Part shown: piece by piece, positions 51,630 to 61,154 of the stretch
How the letters are laid out: each line of letters begins with the position of its first letter
Position numbering within the stretch: the first letter of the stretch is position 1
The notes under the pieces: model-generated
Database searches by the model: none
What the model was told of the DNA's origin: nothing
The model's input: the letters and a program-made list of their open reading frames with translations, nothing else
Made by a program: the position numbers and the translations under genes
Assembly (NCBI RefSeq): GCF_002749615.1
Contig: NZ_CP024201.1
Coordinates: 930,001 to 994,000, forward strand
Direction: 5' to 3'
DNA length: 64,000 nt
Source: Caulobacter mirabilis
GTDB lineage: Bacteria; Pseudomonadota; Alphaproteobacteria; Caulobacterales; Caulobacteraceae

Positions 51630-52634
51630 ATGACGACGCAAGCACCGGTGCTCCTGATCGGCGGGGCCGGTCTGATCGGCGCGACGGCGGCGAGAACGCT
51701 GCGCCGGACCTATCCGGAGCTGCCGATCACGCTCGGCGTCCGCGATCCCGTCGGCGCGGCGGCGCTGGTCGCCGACCTCGGCCGGGCCGAGGCGGCGGCC
51801 GTCGACCTGTCCCGACGGGATCTCGGGCTCGATCCAGCGGCCCGGTTCAGCGCCGTCGTCGTGTTCTTCAAGGATGCGACGCTGAACTCCCTGCGGTTCG
51901 CCCAGGATCGCGGCCTCGGCTACGTCGACATCTCCTCCGCCGCCTTCGAGCTCGGGCCTCAGGTCGCCTTGGCGATCCAACGCCCCGACGCATCCGCGGT
52001 GGTGATGGCGAGCAACTGGCTGGCGGGGACGAGCACCGCTGTCGCGGCTCACTACGGGGCCGAATTCGACCGGATCGACGCCATCAAGGTCTCCGCGCTG
52101 CTCGACGACCAGGACATCGGCGGCGGGGCCGCGGCCGAGGACTACGAACGCCAGACCGGCGCCGGACCCAGCGCCCTGCAGCTGCGGGGCGGCCGCTGGA
52201 CCTGGGCGTCCGGCGACGAGGCCAAGGAGGTGTTCTCGAGCGTCGACGGTCGCCCGTTCGAGGCCGCTCCGTTCGGCAATCTCGACGTGCTCAGCCTGGC
52301 CACCGCGTTCGACGTCCCTTCGGCGAGGTTCGAATTCGCCGTCGGAGAGACCGCCAGCCGGCTTCGCGGCGAAGCCTTCTCGACCGAGATCGTGATCGAG
52401 ATCGCCGGCCGCCGGCGCGACGGACGGGAAGGGGTGTTCCGCTTCCGGGTCGTCCACCCCGAGGGGCAGGCGCCGCTGACCGCGCAAGGCGTCGCCCTGG
52501 TCGTCGAGCGGCTGGCCGGCCTGGGCGGGCTGCCGCGGCTGGAGCCTGGCCTCTACCTGCCGCACACGGTCGTCGATCCCGGCCGCGCCGTGGCCGCCTT
52601 CCGCGCCATGGGCGCGGTGATCGAAGAGGCCTAG
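51630..52634 (+). CDS. NAD(P)-binding, saccharopine-dehydrogenase-like protein
   Basis: A 334-residue Rossmann protein: VLLIGGAGLIGATAARTLRR at the start (GxGxxG), then LGVRDPVGAAALVADLGR, LGYVDISSAAFELGPQ and VVMASNWLAGTSTAV. This is the shape of saccharopine-dehydrogenase-like or trans-acting enoyl reductase-like proteins rather than a true lysine-pathway enzyme. It is the only gene on this side of the TetR operator and so is probably induced by the TetR ligand. Its reaction is unknown. Confidence 0.8.
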   Translation: MTTQAPVLLIGGAGLIGATAARTLRRTYPELPITLGVRDPVGAAALVADLGRAEAAAVDLSRRDLGLDPAARFSAVVVFFKDATLNSLRFAQDRGLGYVDISSAAFELGPQVALAIQRPDASAVVMASNWLAGTSTAVAAHYGAEFDRIDAIKVSALLDDQDIGGGAAAEDYERQTGAGPSALQLRGGRWTWASGDEAKEVFSSVDGRPFEAAPFGNLDVLSLATAFDVPSARFEFAVGETASRLRGEAFSTEIVIEIAGRRRDGREGVFRFRVVHPEGQAPLTAQGVALVVERLAGLGGLPRLEPGLYLPHTVVDPGRAVAAFRAMGAVIEEA

Positions 52635-52740
52635 CGACCGCGGCGGGGCGGCGCGGCCGCAGGCTTCGAAACCCGGAATATGGCCGCGCGTGGCCCCGTT
52701 GCCGCTTCCACACGGCCGGCGGGGGGCTACATTGTCCCCC

Positions 52741-53295
52741 GTGAGCTCCGAATCCCCACCTCCTTCCGGCCTCGACGGCGTCGTGGCGGCGGCCAAACAG
52801 GCGCCCGGCCGCGGCCTGCCGCCGGTGCACCTGTGGAATCCGCCCCATTGCGGCGAGATCGACATCCGCATCCGCAAGGACGGCGTCTGGTTCCACGAGG
52901 GCACGCCGATCGGGCGGGAGGCGCTGGTGCGCCTGTTCTCGACGGTGCTGCGGCTCGATCCGGACGGCTACCACCTGGTCACGCCGGTCGAGAAGATGAG
53001 GATCGTCGTCGAGGACGCGCCCTTCATCGCCACGCGCGTCGACCGCGTCGGCGAGGCGCTGCGCTTCACGACCAACGTTGGCGACGAGGTCGAGGCCGGG
53101 CCGGACAACGCCATCCGCGTCGAGATGGACCCCCTGACCCAGGAGCCGCGGCCCTATCTGCACGTCCGCAGGGGACTCGAGGCGCTGATCGCCCGCCCGG
53201 TGTTCTACGAACTGGTCGAGATGGCCAACGAGCGCGGCGGCGTGATGGGGGTGACCTCGAACGGCGCCTGGTTCGCCGTGGGGCCGGCCGCATGA
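52741..53295 (+). CDS. DUF1285 domain protein
   Basis: A 184-residue cytoplasmic protein. The DUF1285 pattern is clear: VHLWNPPHCGEIDIRIRKDGVWFHEGTPIGREALVRLFSTVLR, then YHLVTPVEKMRIVVEDAPF, then TNVGDEVEAG. I start it at GTG 52741 (SSESPPPSGLDGV), which gives a normal length. The 3' end overlaps the Nudix gene by ATGA. The family is conserved in this operon setting in alphaproteobacteria, function unknown. Confidence 0.88.
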   Translation: MSSESPPPSGLDGVVAAAKQAPGRGLPPVHLWNPPHCGEIDIRIRKDGVWFHEGTPIGREALVRLFSTVLRLDPDGYHLVTPVEKMRIVVEDAPFIATRVDRVGEALRFTTNVGDEVEAGPDNAIRVEMDPLTQEPRPYLHVRRGLEALIARPVFYELVEMANERGGVMGVTSNGAWFAVGPAA

Positions 53296-53939
53296 GCCCC
53301 GCGGCGTCTCCCGAAGATCTCCGCGAGTGGATATCGCAGCATCTGGATCCATTCGACTCTGAGCTGCCCGCGACCGCCGCGCGCTCGGACTTCGACCTGA
53401 ACCCGGAGATGCGGGTTCCGGAGGGAGAGACCGTGCTTCGCCCGGCCGCCGTGCTGGTGCCCCTGGTCGAGCGGCCGGAGGGGCTGTCGGTCCTGCTGAC
53501 CCGCCGCTCCGACAGCCTGCGCAGCCACAGCGGCCAGGTCGCTTTCCCGGGCGGCCGGCTCGATCCCGGCGAGACCGCGCCACAGGCCGCCCTGCGCGAG
53601 GCGGAGGAAGAGATCGGCCTCGACCGTTCGAAGGTGTCGCTGGTCGGGCTGTCGACGCCCTATCGCACCGGCACCGGCTTCCTGGTCACGCCGGTGGTGG
53701 GCTTCGTGCGCCCGGACCTGGTGCTGACGCCCAATCCGGACGAGGTCGCCGACATCTTCGAGACGCCGTTCGGCTTCCTGATGGACCCGGCCAACTACGA
53801 GCGCCGATTCTACGACATGCCCGACGGCCAGCGGCGGCACTTCTACGCCATGAGCTGGGAGAACCAGTTGATCTGGGGCGCGACGGCCGGAATGCTCCGC
53901 GCGCTGTACGACCGACTGTACGGCGCGGCCATGGCGTGA
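53292..53939 (+). CDS. Nudix CoA pyrophosphatase-like hydrolase
   Basis: A 215-residue Nudix hydrolase that would split CoA or acyl-CoA (NudL/YeaB-like). It starts MSPAASPEDLREWISQHL. The pattern LLTRRSDSLRSHSGQVAFPGG is the CoA-specific motif, and the Nudix box follows in GGRLDPGETAPQAALREAEEEIGL (key REAEEEIG). The ATG overlaps the DUF1285 stop by four bases, so the genes are coupled; the tRNA nucleotidyltransferase follows 79 bp later. Confidence 0.93.
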   Translation: MSPAASPEDLREWISQHLDPFDSELPATAARSDFDLNPEMRVPEGETVLRPAAVLVPLVERPEGLSVLLTRRSDSLRSHSGQVAFPGGRLDPGETAPQAALREAEEEIGLDRSKVSLVGLSTPYRTGTGFLVTPVVGFVRPDLVLTPNPDEVADIFETPFGFLMDPANYERRFYDMPDGQRRHFYAMSWENQLIWGATAGMLRALYDRLYGAAMA

Positions 53940-54018
53940 GACGAAAGGCGTCCTGTTTGTGAAAAAGTGACGCTGTCGTCACTTTTCATCGCGTCCCGAA
54001 GGTCCTAACCCTTTCGCC

Positions 54019-55290
54019 ATGTCGAACGCTGCTACCCAGAATCCCGAGACCATCGGCCAGCCGGCCTGGATGACCCAGCCCGCGACCCGGGCGGTGATGC
54101 AGGCGCTCGAGGCGCGCGGCTACGCCGGCTGCGCGCGCTTCGTCGGCGGCTGCGTGCGCAACACCCTGCTGGGCCAGCCGATCGACGACATCGACATCGC
54201 CACCATCCTGACGCCCGACCAGGTCGCCGAGGCGCTGGAGGCGGCGGGCCTGCGCGCCGTGCCGACCGGGGTCGACCACGGCACCATCACCGCCGTCTCG
54301 GAGGGGAAGGCCTACGAGATCACCACCCTGCGCAAGGACGTCTCGACCGACGGCCGCCGCGCCGTGGTGGCCTTCACCCAGGACTGGGCCGAGGATGCGG
54401 TCCGCCGCGACTTCCGCCTGAACGCCCTCTACGCGGACTCCGAAGGCCGGATCTACGACCCGACGGGCGAGGGCGTGGCCGACGCCAAGGCCGGCCGCAT
54501 CGTCTTCGTCGGCGATCCGATGACCCGCATCCGCGAGGACTATCTGCGGATCCTGCGGTTCTTCCGCTTCCACGCCTGGTACGGCCGCGGCGATCCGGAC
54601 AACGCCGCCCTGGCCGCCTGCAAGGCGCTGAAGGGGATGCTGTCGGGCCGCGCCGCCGAACGGACCCAGAAGGAGCTGCTGAAGCTTCTGGCCGCCGACG
54701 ATCCGCGCGGCGCCGTCCGGTTGATGGCGGCCACCGGCGTCCTCGGCGCGGTGCTGCCGCAGGTCAAGGCGCTGATCCGCTTCGACAATCTGATCGCCAT
54801 CGAGACCGAGCAGCTGTTCGAGAACGACCCCGAGCTGCGCCTGGCCGCGATGATCCCGGACGACGCCAAGGTCGCCCAGGACGTGGCCGAGCGGCTGCGC
54901 CTGTCGAACGCCCTGAAGGACCGGCTGGTCGCCGCCGCGGGCAAGACGCCGCACATCGTCTCCTGGATGAGCCCGCGCGAAATCCGCCGCGCCGTCTACG
55001 CCGTCGGGGCGCGCGCCTTCGTCGATCGGGTGAAGCTGGCCTGGGCGGCGTCGAACCGCGTCGCGACCGCGACTCAGTGGCGGGCGATGATCCCGCTGGC
55101 GGAGACCTGGTCCCCGCCGCCGTTCCCGCTGACCGGCGAGGAGGTGCTGGCCGCCGGCGTGCCCAAGGGCCCGCTGGTCGGCCAGGTGATGAAGGAGGTC
55201 GAGGCCTGGTGGGTCGACCTGGACTTCATCGACGACAAGCTGGCGGCCGTGGAGCGGCTGAAGGCCGTCGTCCAGGGGATGGTCTACTAG
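54019..55290 (+). CDS. cca: CCA tRNA nucleotidyltransferase / poly(A) polymerase family
   Basis: Class II nucleotidyltransferase that adds or repairs the CCA end of tRNA. It has 423 residues. The head is ARFVGGCVRNTLLGQPIDDIDIATIL (GG...DxD metal site), then EDAVRRDFRLNALYAD, then IREDYLRILRFFRFHAWYG (the RRDxxxN and RxxRxxRF motifs), and the C-terminal helical body. The gene type is sure; whether it makes CCA or poly(A) tails cannot be told. It is downstream of DUF1285 and Nudix genes. ATG 54019. Confidence 0.93.
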   Translation: MSNAATQNPETIGQPAWMTQPATRAVMQALEARGYAGCARFVGGCVRNTLLGQPIDDIDIATILTPDQVAEALEAAGLRAVPTGVDHGTITAVSEGKAYEITTLRKDVSTDGRRAVVAFTQDWAEDAVRRDFRLNALYADSEGRIYDPTGEGVADAKAGRIVFVGDPMTRIREDYLRILRFFRFHAWYGRGDPDNAALAACKALKGMLSGRAAERTQKELLKLLAADDPRGAVRLMAATGVLGAVLPQVKALIRFDNLIAIETEQLFENDPELRLAAMIPDDAKVAQDVAERLRLSNALKDRLVAAAGKTPHIVSWMSPREIRRAVYAVGARAFVDRVKLAWAASNRVATATQWRAMIPLAETWSPPPFPLTGEEVLAAGVPKGPLVGQVMKEVEAWWVDLDFIDDKLAAVERLKAVVQGMVY

Positions 55291-55293
55291 CCC

Positions 55294-56166
55294 CTACGGC
55301 CACTTCACCTCGGGCGGCATCGAGCTGAGGATCGATTCGACGTTGCCGCCGGTCTTCAGGCCGAAGGTGGTGCCGCGATCGTAGAGCAGGTTGAACTCGA
55401 CGTAGCGGCCGCGACGGATCAGCTGTTCCTCGCGTTCTTCCGGCGTCCAGGCCTCGTGCATCCGGCCGCGGGCGATCTTCGGATAGATGTCCAGGAAGGT
55501 CTCGCCGACGTCGCGGGTGAAGGCGAAGTCACGCTCCCAGTCGCCGCTGTCGTGGTGATCGTAGAAGATGCCGCCGACGCCGCGCGGCTCGTTCCGGTGC
55601 GGCAGGAAGAAGTACTCGTCGCACCAGGCCTTGTACTTCGGGTGCCACGCCGGGTCGTGGCGGTCGCAGGCGTCCTTGAACGCGGCGTGGAACGCCTGGG
55701 CGTCCGGGAAGTCCTGCTCGCGCTGGTAGCCGAGCAGGGGCGTCAGGTCGCCGCCGCCGCCGAACCAGCCCTTGGTCGTGCAGATGAAGCGGGTGTTCAT
55801 ATGGACCGCCGGCACGCGCGGACTGCGCATGTGGGCGATCAGCGACACGCCGGTGGCGAAGAAGCGCGGATCTTCGTCCGCCCCCGGAATGGTCTTGGCC
55901 ATCTCCGGGGTGAAGGTCCCGTGCACGACGGAGGTATGGACCCCGACCTTCTCGAAGAAGCGGCCGTGCATCATGCCCATCACGCCGCCGCCGCCGGCCT
56001 CGCGCACCCAGGGCTTGCGTTCGAACCGTCCGGGCGCGCCCGGATAGAGGTCCGCGGGGGCCTCGTCCTCCAGCGCTTCGAAGGCGAGGTGGATCCGATC
56101 GCGCAGCGACTCGAACCAGTCGCGGGCGCGGGTCTTGCGGTCTTCGAGCACGATTGCGTCGGTCAT
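55294..56166 (-). CDS. hemF: Oxygen-dependent coproporphyrinogen III oxidase
   Basis: Converts coproporphyrinogen III to protoporphyrinogen IX with oxygen, in heme synthesis. It has 290 residues. Motifs: [48 protein letters not shown], and [19 protein letters not shown], all conserved, and the end [31 protein letters not shown] is diagnostic. ATG 56166. It ends 4 bp after the convergent cca gene and is divergent from petA, placing heme supply beside the bc1 complex. Confidence 0.96.
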   Translation of the reverse strand: MTDAIVLEDRKTRARDWFESLRDRIHLAFEALEDEAPADLYPGAPGRFERKPWVREAGGGGVMGMMHGRFFEKVGVHTSVVHGTFTPEMAKTIPGADEDPRFFATGVSLIAHMRSPRVPAVHMNTRFICTTKGWFGGGGDLTPLLGYQREQDFPDAQAFHAAFKDACDRHDPAWHPKYKAWCDEYFFLPHRNEPRGVGGIFYDHHDSGDWERDFAFTRDVGETFLDIYPKIARGRMHEAWTPEEREEQLIRRGRYVEFNLLYDRGTTFGLKTGGNVESILSSMPPEVKWP

Positions 56167-56237
56167 GGCGGGGCCTTTTACAGCCTTGGCCGCGTGCGTC
56201 CATGCGGCGCGGAAAACCACATTCCCGACATGGTCGG

Positions 56238-56266
56238 TTGAAAAACCGCGTAACGCGCACTAATCG
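56238..56266 (+). promoter_or_regulatory. Candidate promoter for petABC
   Basis: TTGAAA at 56238 and TAATCG at 56261 are 17 bp apart in the hemF-petA gap, 135 bp before the petA start. The -10 box is a weak match. A leader of about 130 bases would result. Confidence 0.35.
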
Positions 56267-56400
56267 GTCTCGCGACGGCCATCGAAGGGGCGGCGAGATT
56301 CATCGGGGAGGCCCGATCCCCGCCGTCCGATTTCCTGTCCGTAACGCTAATTGCAGGCCGCGCCTTTTCCGATCGCGGCGTTTCGAAGGGTGATCTCAAG

Positions 56401-56952
56401 GTGGCCGACCCCGCCGCGAACGCAGCATCCCATCCGGCCGGCGACGATCCGTCGCGCCGCGACTTCATTCATATCGCCGCCATCACCGCCGCCGCCGGCG
56501 GCGTCGCGGCGGTGGCGTGGCCGTTCATCGCCCAGATGAACCCGTCGGCCGACACCCTCGCCCTGGCCAGCGTCGAGTACGACCTGACCAAGATCGAGCC
56601 CGGCCTGCAGGTGACGATCAACTGGCGCGGCAAGCCGCTGTTCATCCGCTACCGCACGCCCGAGCAGATCGCGGCGGCGGTGAAGGACGACCATAGCCCG
56701 AGCCTGAAGGACCCGCAGACCGATGCGGAACGCCACAAGCCGGGCAAGGCCCAGTGGCTGGTCCTGGTCGGCTCCTGCACCCACCTCGGCTGCGTGCCGA
56801 CCGTGGGCGGCGGCGACTACGGCGGCTGGTTCTGCCCCTGCCACGGGTCGCACTACGACACCTCCGGCCGCATTCGCAAAGGCCCGGCGCCCAAGAACCT
56901 GGTGGTGCCCGAGTACGCCTTCCTTTCCGACACCAAGGTGAAGATCGGCTGA
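56401..56952 (+). CDS. petA: Cytochrome bc1 Rieske iron-sulfur subunit
   Basis: 2Fe-2S subunit of the ubiquinol-cytochrome c reductase. It has 183 residues; start GTG 56401. A Tat-type start ([17 protein letters not shown]) anchors it in the membrane. The cluster ligands are CTHLGC and [14 protein letters not shown], with the disulfide pair included, and [12 protein letters not shown] closes the cluster pocket. Standard length and order: petA-petB-petC. A 2-bp gap separates it from cytochrome b. Confidence 0.97.
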   Translation: MADPAANAASHPAGDDPSRRDFIHIAAITAAAGGVAAVAWPFIAQMNPSADTLALASVEYDLTKIEPGLQVTINWRGKPLFIRYRTPEQIAAAVKDDHSPSLKDPQTDAERHKPGKAQWLVLVGSCTHLGCVPTVGGGDYGGWFCPCHGSHYDTSGRIRKGPAPKNLVVPEYAFLSDTKVKIG

Positions 56953-56954
56953 CC

Positions 56955-58274
56955 ATGAGCGGACATTCGACCTATCAACCGAAGAGCGCCGTCACGCGCT
57001 GGCTCGACACCCGCCTGCCGGTGGGCCGTCTGGTGTGGGACAGCTTCGTCGACTACCCGACGCCCCGGAACCTGAACTACTGGTGGACCTTCGGCGGCAT
57101 CCTCAGCGTCTGTCTGGCGATCCAGATCGTCACCGGCATCGTGCTGGCCATGCACTACACGCCGAGCGCCTCGGCGGCGTTCGCCTCGGTCGAGCACATC
57201 ATGCGGAACGTCAACTACGGTTGGCTGATCCGCTACATGCACGCCAACGGCGCCTCGATGTTCTTCATCGCCGTCTACATCCACATGATCCGCGGCCTCT
57301 ACTACGGCTCCTACAAGGCGCCGCGTGAAGTGCTCTGGATCCTGGGCTGCGTGATCTACCTGCTGATGATGGCCACGGCCTTCATGGGCTACGTCCTGCC
57401 CTGGGGCCAGATGAGCTTCCACGGCGCGGTCGTGATCACCAACCTGCTCGGCGCCTTCCCGATCGTCGGCGACACCATCACCACCCTGCTGTGGGGCGGT
57501 TTCGCGGTGGACGAGCCGACCCTGAAGCGCTTCTTCTCGCTGCACTACCTGCTGCCGTTCATGATCGCGGGCGTCGTGATCCTGCACGTCTGGGCGCTGC
57601 ACGTGGTCGGCCAGAACAACCCGACCGGCGTCGAGCCCAAGTCGAAGGCCGACACCCTGCCGTTCACCCCGTACGCCACGGTGAAGGACGGCTTCGCGAT
57701 CAGCCTGTTCCTGATCCTGTTCGCGATCTTCGTCTTCTACATGCCGAACGCCCTGGGCCACGCCGACAACTACATCCCGGCCAACCCGCTGGTGACGCCC
57801 GCGCACATCGTTCCGGAATGGTACTTCCTGCCGTTCTACGCGATCCTGCGCGCCGTGCCGGACAAGCTGATGGGCGTGCTGGCCATGTTCGGCGCCATCG
57901 GCTGCCTGTTCGCGCTGCCCTGGCTCGACACCTCGAAGGTGCGCTCGATGCGCTACCGTCCGCAGGCCAAGCTGTACTTCTACATCTTCCTGGTGGTGTG
58001 CCTGATCCTCGGCTTCTGCGGCGCCAAGCTGCCCGACGATCCGGTGCTGGGCCACTTCAAGACCTTCATTCTGATCGACTCCGATCTGAACAGCTGGGTC
58101 TGGCTGTCGCGCTTCGCCACCCTGTACTACTTCGCCTACTTCCTGGTGATCATGCCGGTCCTCGGTCTGACCGAGAAGCCGCTGCCGGTCCCCGAGACCA
58201 TCGCCAGCCCGGCGCTTTCTCACCCCGCTTCGGTTCCGGCCGCGGCGACCGCTGCTCCCGAGATGAAGGGCTAA
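56955..58274 (+). CDS. petB: Cytochrome b of the bc1 complex
   Basis: Membrane subunit with two b hemes and both quinone sites. It has 439 residues and eight helices. The four axial His are in the second and fourth helices ([47 protein letters not shown]). The Qo motif is PEWYF in [16 protein letters not shown] and [20 protein letters not shown] 56955. The C-terminal Ala/Pro-rich tail is longer than usual. It is translated right after petA. Confidence 0.97.
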   Translation: MSGHSTYQPKSAVTRWLDTRLPVGRLVWDSFVDYPTPRNLNYWWTFGGILSVCLAIQIVTGIVLAMHYTPSASAAFASVEHIMRNVNYGWLIRYMHANGASMFFIAVYIHMIRGLYYGSYKAPREVLWILGCVIYLLMMATAFMGYVLPWGQMSFHGAVVITNLLGAFPIVGDTITTLLWGGFAVDEPTLKRFFSLHYLLPFMIAGVVILHVWALHVVGQNNPTGVEPKSKADTLPFTPYATVKDGFAISLFLILFAIFVFYMPNALGHADNYIPANPLVTPAHIVPEWYFLPFYAILRAVPDKLMGVLAMFGAIGCLFALPWLDTSKVRSMRYRPQAKLYFYIFLVVCLILGFCGAKLPDDPVLGHFKTFILIDSDLNSWVWLSRFATLYYFAYFLVIMPVLGLTEKPLPVPETIASPALSHPASVPAAATAAPEMKG

Positions 58275-58282
58275 GGCCGAAG

Positions 58283-59125
58283 ATGCTGCGTAAACTCACT
58301 TTCATCGCGGCCGCTCTGACCCTGGTCACGGGGCCGGCCCTCGCGGCCGGTCACCCGGAGCCGCCGAAGGACATCCACTTCAGCTTCGAGGGACCGTTCG
58401 GCAAGTACGACGCGGCCCAGCTGCAGCGGGGCTACAAGGTCTATCGCGAGGTCTGCGCCGCGTGCCACAGCATGAACCTGCTGGCGTACCGGAACCTCGG
58501 CGACAAGGGCGGGCCGTTCTACAATTCGAAGTACAAGAACCCGAACGACAACCCCGTCGTGAAGGCTCTGGCGGCGGACGCCCAGATCGACGACATCGAC
58601 CATGAGACCGGCGACGCCATCAAGCGTCCGGGCATCCCGGCCGACCGCTTCCCGCATCCGTTCCCGAACGACTACGCGGCGCGGGCCAGCAACGGCGGCG
58701 CGCTGCCGCCCGACCTGTCGGTGATGGGCAAGGCCCGTACGGGCGGCCCGGAGTACATCGCCTCGCTGCTGCAGGGCTATCCGACTCCGCCGGCCGGCCT
58801 GACGGTTCCGACCGGCCAGCACTACAACGTCTTCTTCGCGGGCGACGTGACCGAAGCCTGGAAGGGCGACAAGAAGCACGTCCCCGCCGGCGGCTTCATC
58901 GCCATGGCCCCGCCGCTCAAGGACGGCCTGGTCAGCTACGACGACGGCGTGAAGTCGACCGTCAAGCAGCAGGCCGAGGACGTCGCCGCCTTCATCATGT
59001 GGGCTTCCGAGCCCAAGATGGAGGACCGCAAGCAGATGGGCCTGGCGGTCATCATCTTCCTGCTCCTCTTCTCCGGCCTGCTCTACGCGAGCTACCGGCA
59101 GGTGTGGCGCAACGAGAGCCACTAA
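58283..59125 (+). CDS. petC: Cytochrome c1
   Basis: The c-type heme subunit that hands electrons to cytochrome c. It has 280 residues. A signal peptide (MLRKLTFIAAALTLVTGPALA) precedes the CAACH heme motif at 58-62 in REVCAACHSMNLLAYR. The sixth ligand Met is in FIAMAPPLKDGLV, and a C-terminal membrane anchor is VIIFLLLFSGLLYASYRQVW. ATG 58283 is 8 bp after the petB stop. A strong terminator follows. Confidence 0.97.
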   Translation: MLRKLTFIAAALTLVTGPALAAGHPEPPKDIHFSFEGPFGKYDAAQLQRGYKVYREVCAACHSMNLLAYRNLGDKGGPFYNSKYKNPNDNPVVKALAADAQIDDIDHETGDAIKRPGIPADRFPHPFPNDYAARASNGGALPPDLSVMGKARTGGPEYIASLLQGYPTPPAGLTVPTGQHYNVFFAGDVTEAWKGDKKHVPAGGFIAMAPPLKDGLVSYDDGVKSTVKQQAEDVAAFIMWASEPKMEDRKQMGLAVIIFLLLFSGLLYASYRQVWRNESH

Positions 59126-59151
59126 GGCTTTCGCGAACTGAGATGCGGAAA

Positions 59152-59177
59152 GGCCCGGGAGCGATCCCGGGCCTTTT
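59152..59177 (+). terminator. Rho-independent terminator of petABC
   Basis: Perfect stem GGCCCGGGA / TCCCGGGCC with a GCGA loop, followed by TTTT at 59174-59177. It is 27 bp after the petC stop. On the other strand it also ends the gene at 59177-59953, which stops next to it. Confidence 0.9.
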
Positions 59178-59953
59178 CATTTGGGCGCGAGGGTCAGGAC
59201 GCCGCCGCGGATGTCCAGGCGAAGCCGCCAACGGGACCAGAAGTCCGTGCCCAACGTCCCCGCCAGGGAAGGCGCGGGGGAGGGGCCGACGGCGGCGGTC
59301 TGTTCTTCGTACAGCGCTCCGGCCAGCGAGAGGGCGCGCAGGCGGCCCGGAGCCCCATTGTGCGCGTCGGGGACGGGATCGGTCGGCGAGGGGCTCAGGC
59401 GGGCCTGTGAGAGGCGTACAGCGGCCTTCGAGCCCCAGTCGACGGCGAACAGGCCCAGTCCCGCCTGCCGGTCGTCGGCGACCCCGGCCTCGAGCGCCGG
59501 GACGCCGTCGACCTGGGTCAGCCTCAGTCGGCTTCCCTTGAGCACCGGCGGCCGCCCGCCGATCAGGCGCACGCGGCAGGGCGAGAAGTCGAGGTCCACG
59601 ACGAACCGCGCCAGCACGTCGGCGCCGATGACGCCGGCGATGGGGGTGGTGAAGCCCGGCGCGCGCGAATCCAGGTCGGCGACGGTCACGTCGACGCCTT
59701 CGACCCGGCGGCCCGCGAGCGACGCCGCGGCGGTGAAGGCGGCGGGCAGGCCCTCCATCTGAGCCTTGGTCTCGTGGAGCAGGGTGCGGGGCGAGGCGGG
59801 GTCCAGGATCCAGTCGCCGGCCACGTCGCCGACGCGCGCCGGCACGACGACGGCCCCGTTCTCGAACCAGCAGCGTCCGGCCTCGGCCGCGCGCGCGACG
59901 CCGGTCCAGCCGCACGCGAGAATCAGGGGCAGCAGGATCGGGAACGCGCGCAT
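59177..59953 (-). CDS. Secreted retropepsin-like (clan AA) protein, catalytic motif degenerate
   Basis: A 258-residue exported protein with signal peptide MRAFPILLPLILACGWTGVARA. Two lobes resemble single-chain aspartic proteases: VPARVGDVAGDWILDPASPRTLL, where the DTG of the family reads DPA, and VDWGSKAAVRLSQARL with VIGADVLARFVVDLDF and TLGTDFWSRWRLRLDI, the GxxVL-like strands after each active site. With DTG missing, peptidase activity is doubtful and it may only bind ligands. ATG 59953 follows GAGGG. It converges on the petABC terminator and is divergent from the MTA phosphorylase. Confidence 0.65.
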   Translation of the reverse strand: MRAFPILLPLILACGWTGVARAAEAGRCWFENGAVVVPARVGDVAGDWILDPASPRTLLHETKAQMEGLPAAFTAAASLAGRRVEGVDVTVADLDSRAPGFTTPIAGVIGADVLARFVVDLDFSPCRVRLIGGRPPVLKGSRLRLTQVDGVPALEAGVADDRQAGLGLFAVDWGSKAAVRLSQARLSPSPTDPVPDAHNGAPGRLRALSLAGALYEEQTAAVGPSPAPSLAGTLGTDFWSRWRLRLDIRGGVLTLAPK

Positions 59954-60016
59954 GGCCCTCATCCTAGCCAAGCTCCCCGCCGACGGCGATAAGGACGCCG
60001 GATGCGGAGGAGCGGC

Positions 60017-60883
60017 ATGGCGGGCTGGACGCTGGGGGTGATCGGGGGTTCGGGCCTCTACGACATCGACGGGCTGGAGGACCGCGCCGTCATGCGGCCG
60101 CACAGTTCGTTCGGCGAGCCGTCCGGCGACCTGATCACCGGCCGGATCGGCGCGACGCGCCTGGTCTTCCTGCCGCGCCACGACGTCGGTCACCGCCTGC
60201 CGCCGAGCGACATCGACAGCCGCGCCAACATCGACGCCCTCAAGCGCGCCGGCTGCACCGATATCCTGTCGCTGTCGGCCGTCGGCTCTCTGCGCGAGAA
60301 TCTGCCGCCTGGGACGTTCGTGGCGGTGGACCAGTACATCGACCGCACCTTCGCCCGCGAGAAGAGCTTCTTCGGGCCCGGCCTGGCCGCCCACGTCTCG
60401 ATGGCCGATCCGGTCTGTCCGCGCCTGGCCGGTTTGGCCGCCCAGGCCGCCCGCGAGGCCGGCGCGCCGGTGGTGGAAGGCGGGACCTACCTGGCCATGG
60501 AGGGACCGCAGTTCTCCACCCGCGCCGAGAGCGAGCTCTACCGGTCCTGGGGCTGCGCCGTGATCGGCATGACCAACATGCCTGAAGCCAAGCTGGCCCG
60601 CGAGGCGGAGCTGCCCTACGCCTCGATCTGCATGGTCACCGACTACGACTGTTGGCGCGCGGATGAAGCCGCGGTCGAGGTGACCCATGTGCTGGAGGTC
60701 ATGCACGCCAATACGGTGAAGGCGAAGGCCCTGGTCCGCGCGTTGGCGCTGGCCTTGCCGCCGGAGCGTCCGACCTCGCCGATCGACCGCTGCCTGGACG
60801 GCGCGATCATCACCGGCCCGCTCCACCGCGATCCCGACATGATCCGCAGGCTGGACGCCGTGGCGGGACGAGTGCTGGGCTAG
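60017..60883 (+). CDS. mtnP: S-methyl-5'-thioadenosine phosphorylase
   Basis: Phosphorolytic cleavage of methylthioadenosine to adenine and methylthioribose-1-phosphate in methionine salvage. It has 288 residues. LGVIGGSGLYDIDGLED opens the PNP/MTAP fold; FLPRHDVGHRLPPSDIDSRANIDALKRAG carries the phosphate and substrate sites; YLAMEGPQFSTRAESELYRSWG and VIGMTNMPEAKLARE are diagnostic MTAP motifs, with the TNMPEA Asn and Met in the base pocket. I take ATG 60017 with GGAGGAG just upstream rather than 60002. A repeat follows. Confidence 0.95.
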   Translation: MAGWTLGVIGGSGLYDIDGLEDRAVMRPHSSFGEPSGDLITGRIGATRLVFLPRHDVGHRLPPSDIDSRANIDALKRAGCTDILSLSAVGSLRENLPPGTFVAVDQYIDRTFAREKSFFGPGLAAHVSMADPVCPRLAGLAAQAAREAGAPVVEGGTYLAMEGPQFSTRAESELYRSWGCAVIGMTNMPEAKLAREAELPYASICMVTDYDCWRADEAAVEVTHVLEVMHANTVKAKALVRALALALPPERPTSPIDRCLDGAIITGPLHRDPDMIRRLDAVAGRVLG

Positions 60884-60944
60884 AGCGGATCGGCCTTCCA
60901 GCCCGACGACTAGTCAGCCGCAGCGTATCCATCTTCATCCGAAG

Positions 60945-61037
60945 GTCCTCGCGAAGGCGGGGACCCAAGCTGATTTTCAGGTCTGGCCCGATCGACGAAG
61001 CCGTACAGTCGGCTTGGGTCCCCGCCTTCGCGGGGAC
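60945..61037. repeat. Palindromic repeat R4-like, copy B
   Basis: 26-bp arms at 60945-60970 and 61012-61037 match at 25 positions and contain CGCGAAGGCGGGGACCCAAG. The core differs from copies A and C but the GCGAAGGC-GGGACCCA module is shared. It lies between mtnP and a secreted protein. Confidence 0.8.
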
Positions 61038-61154
61038 ATACGGTGATAGGGGCATGTTCGGCGTGAAAGCCGATCGGCTCCAAGCTCCGCCATACGGCCT
61101 TGCGACTCAAGTCGGCGGGGCGCAACGATGACCGCGCACGAACGAGGGGACGTC

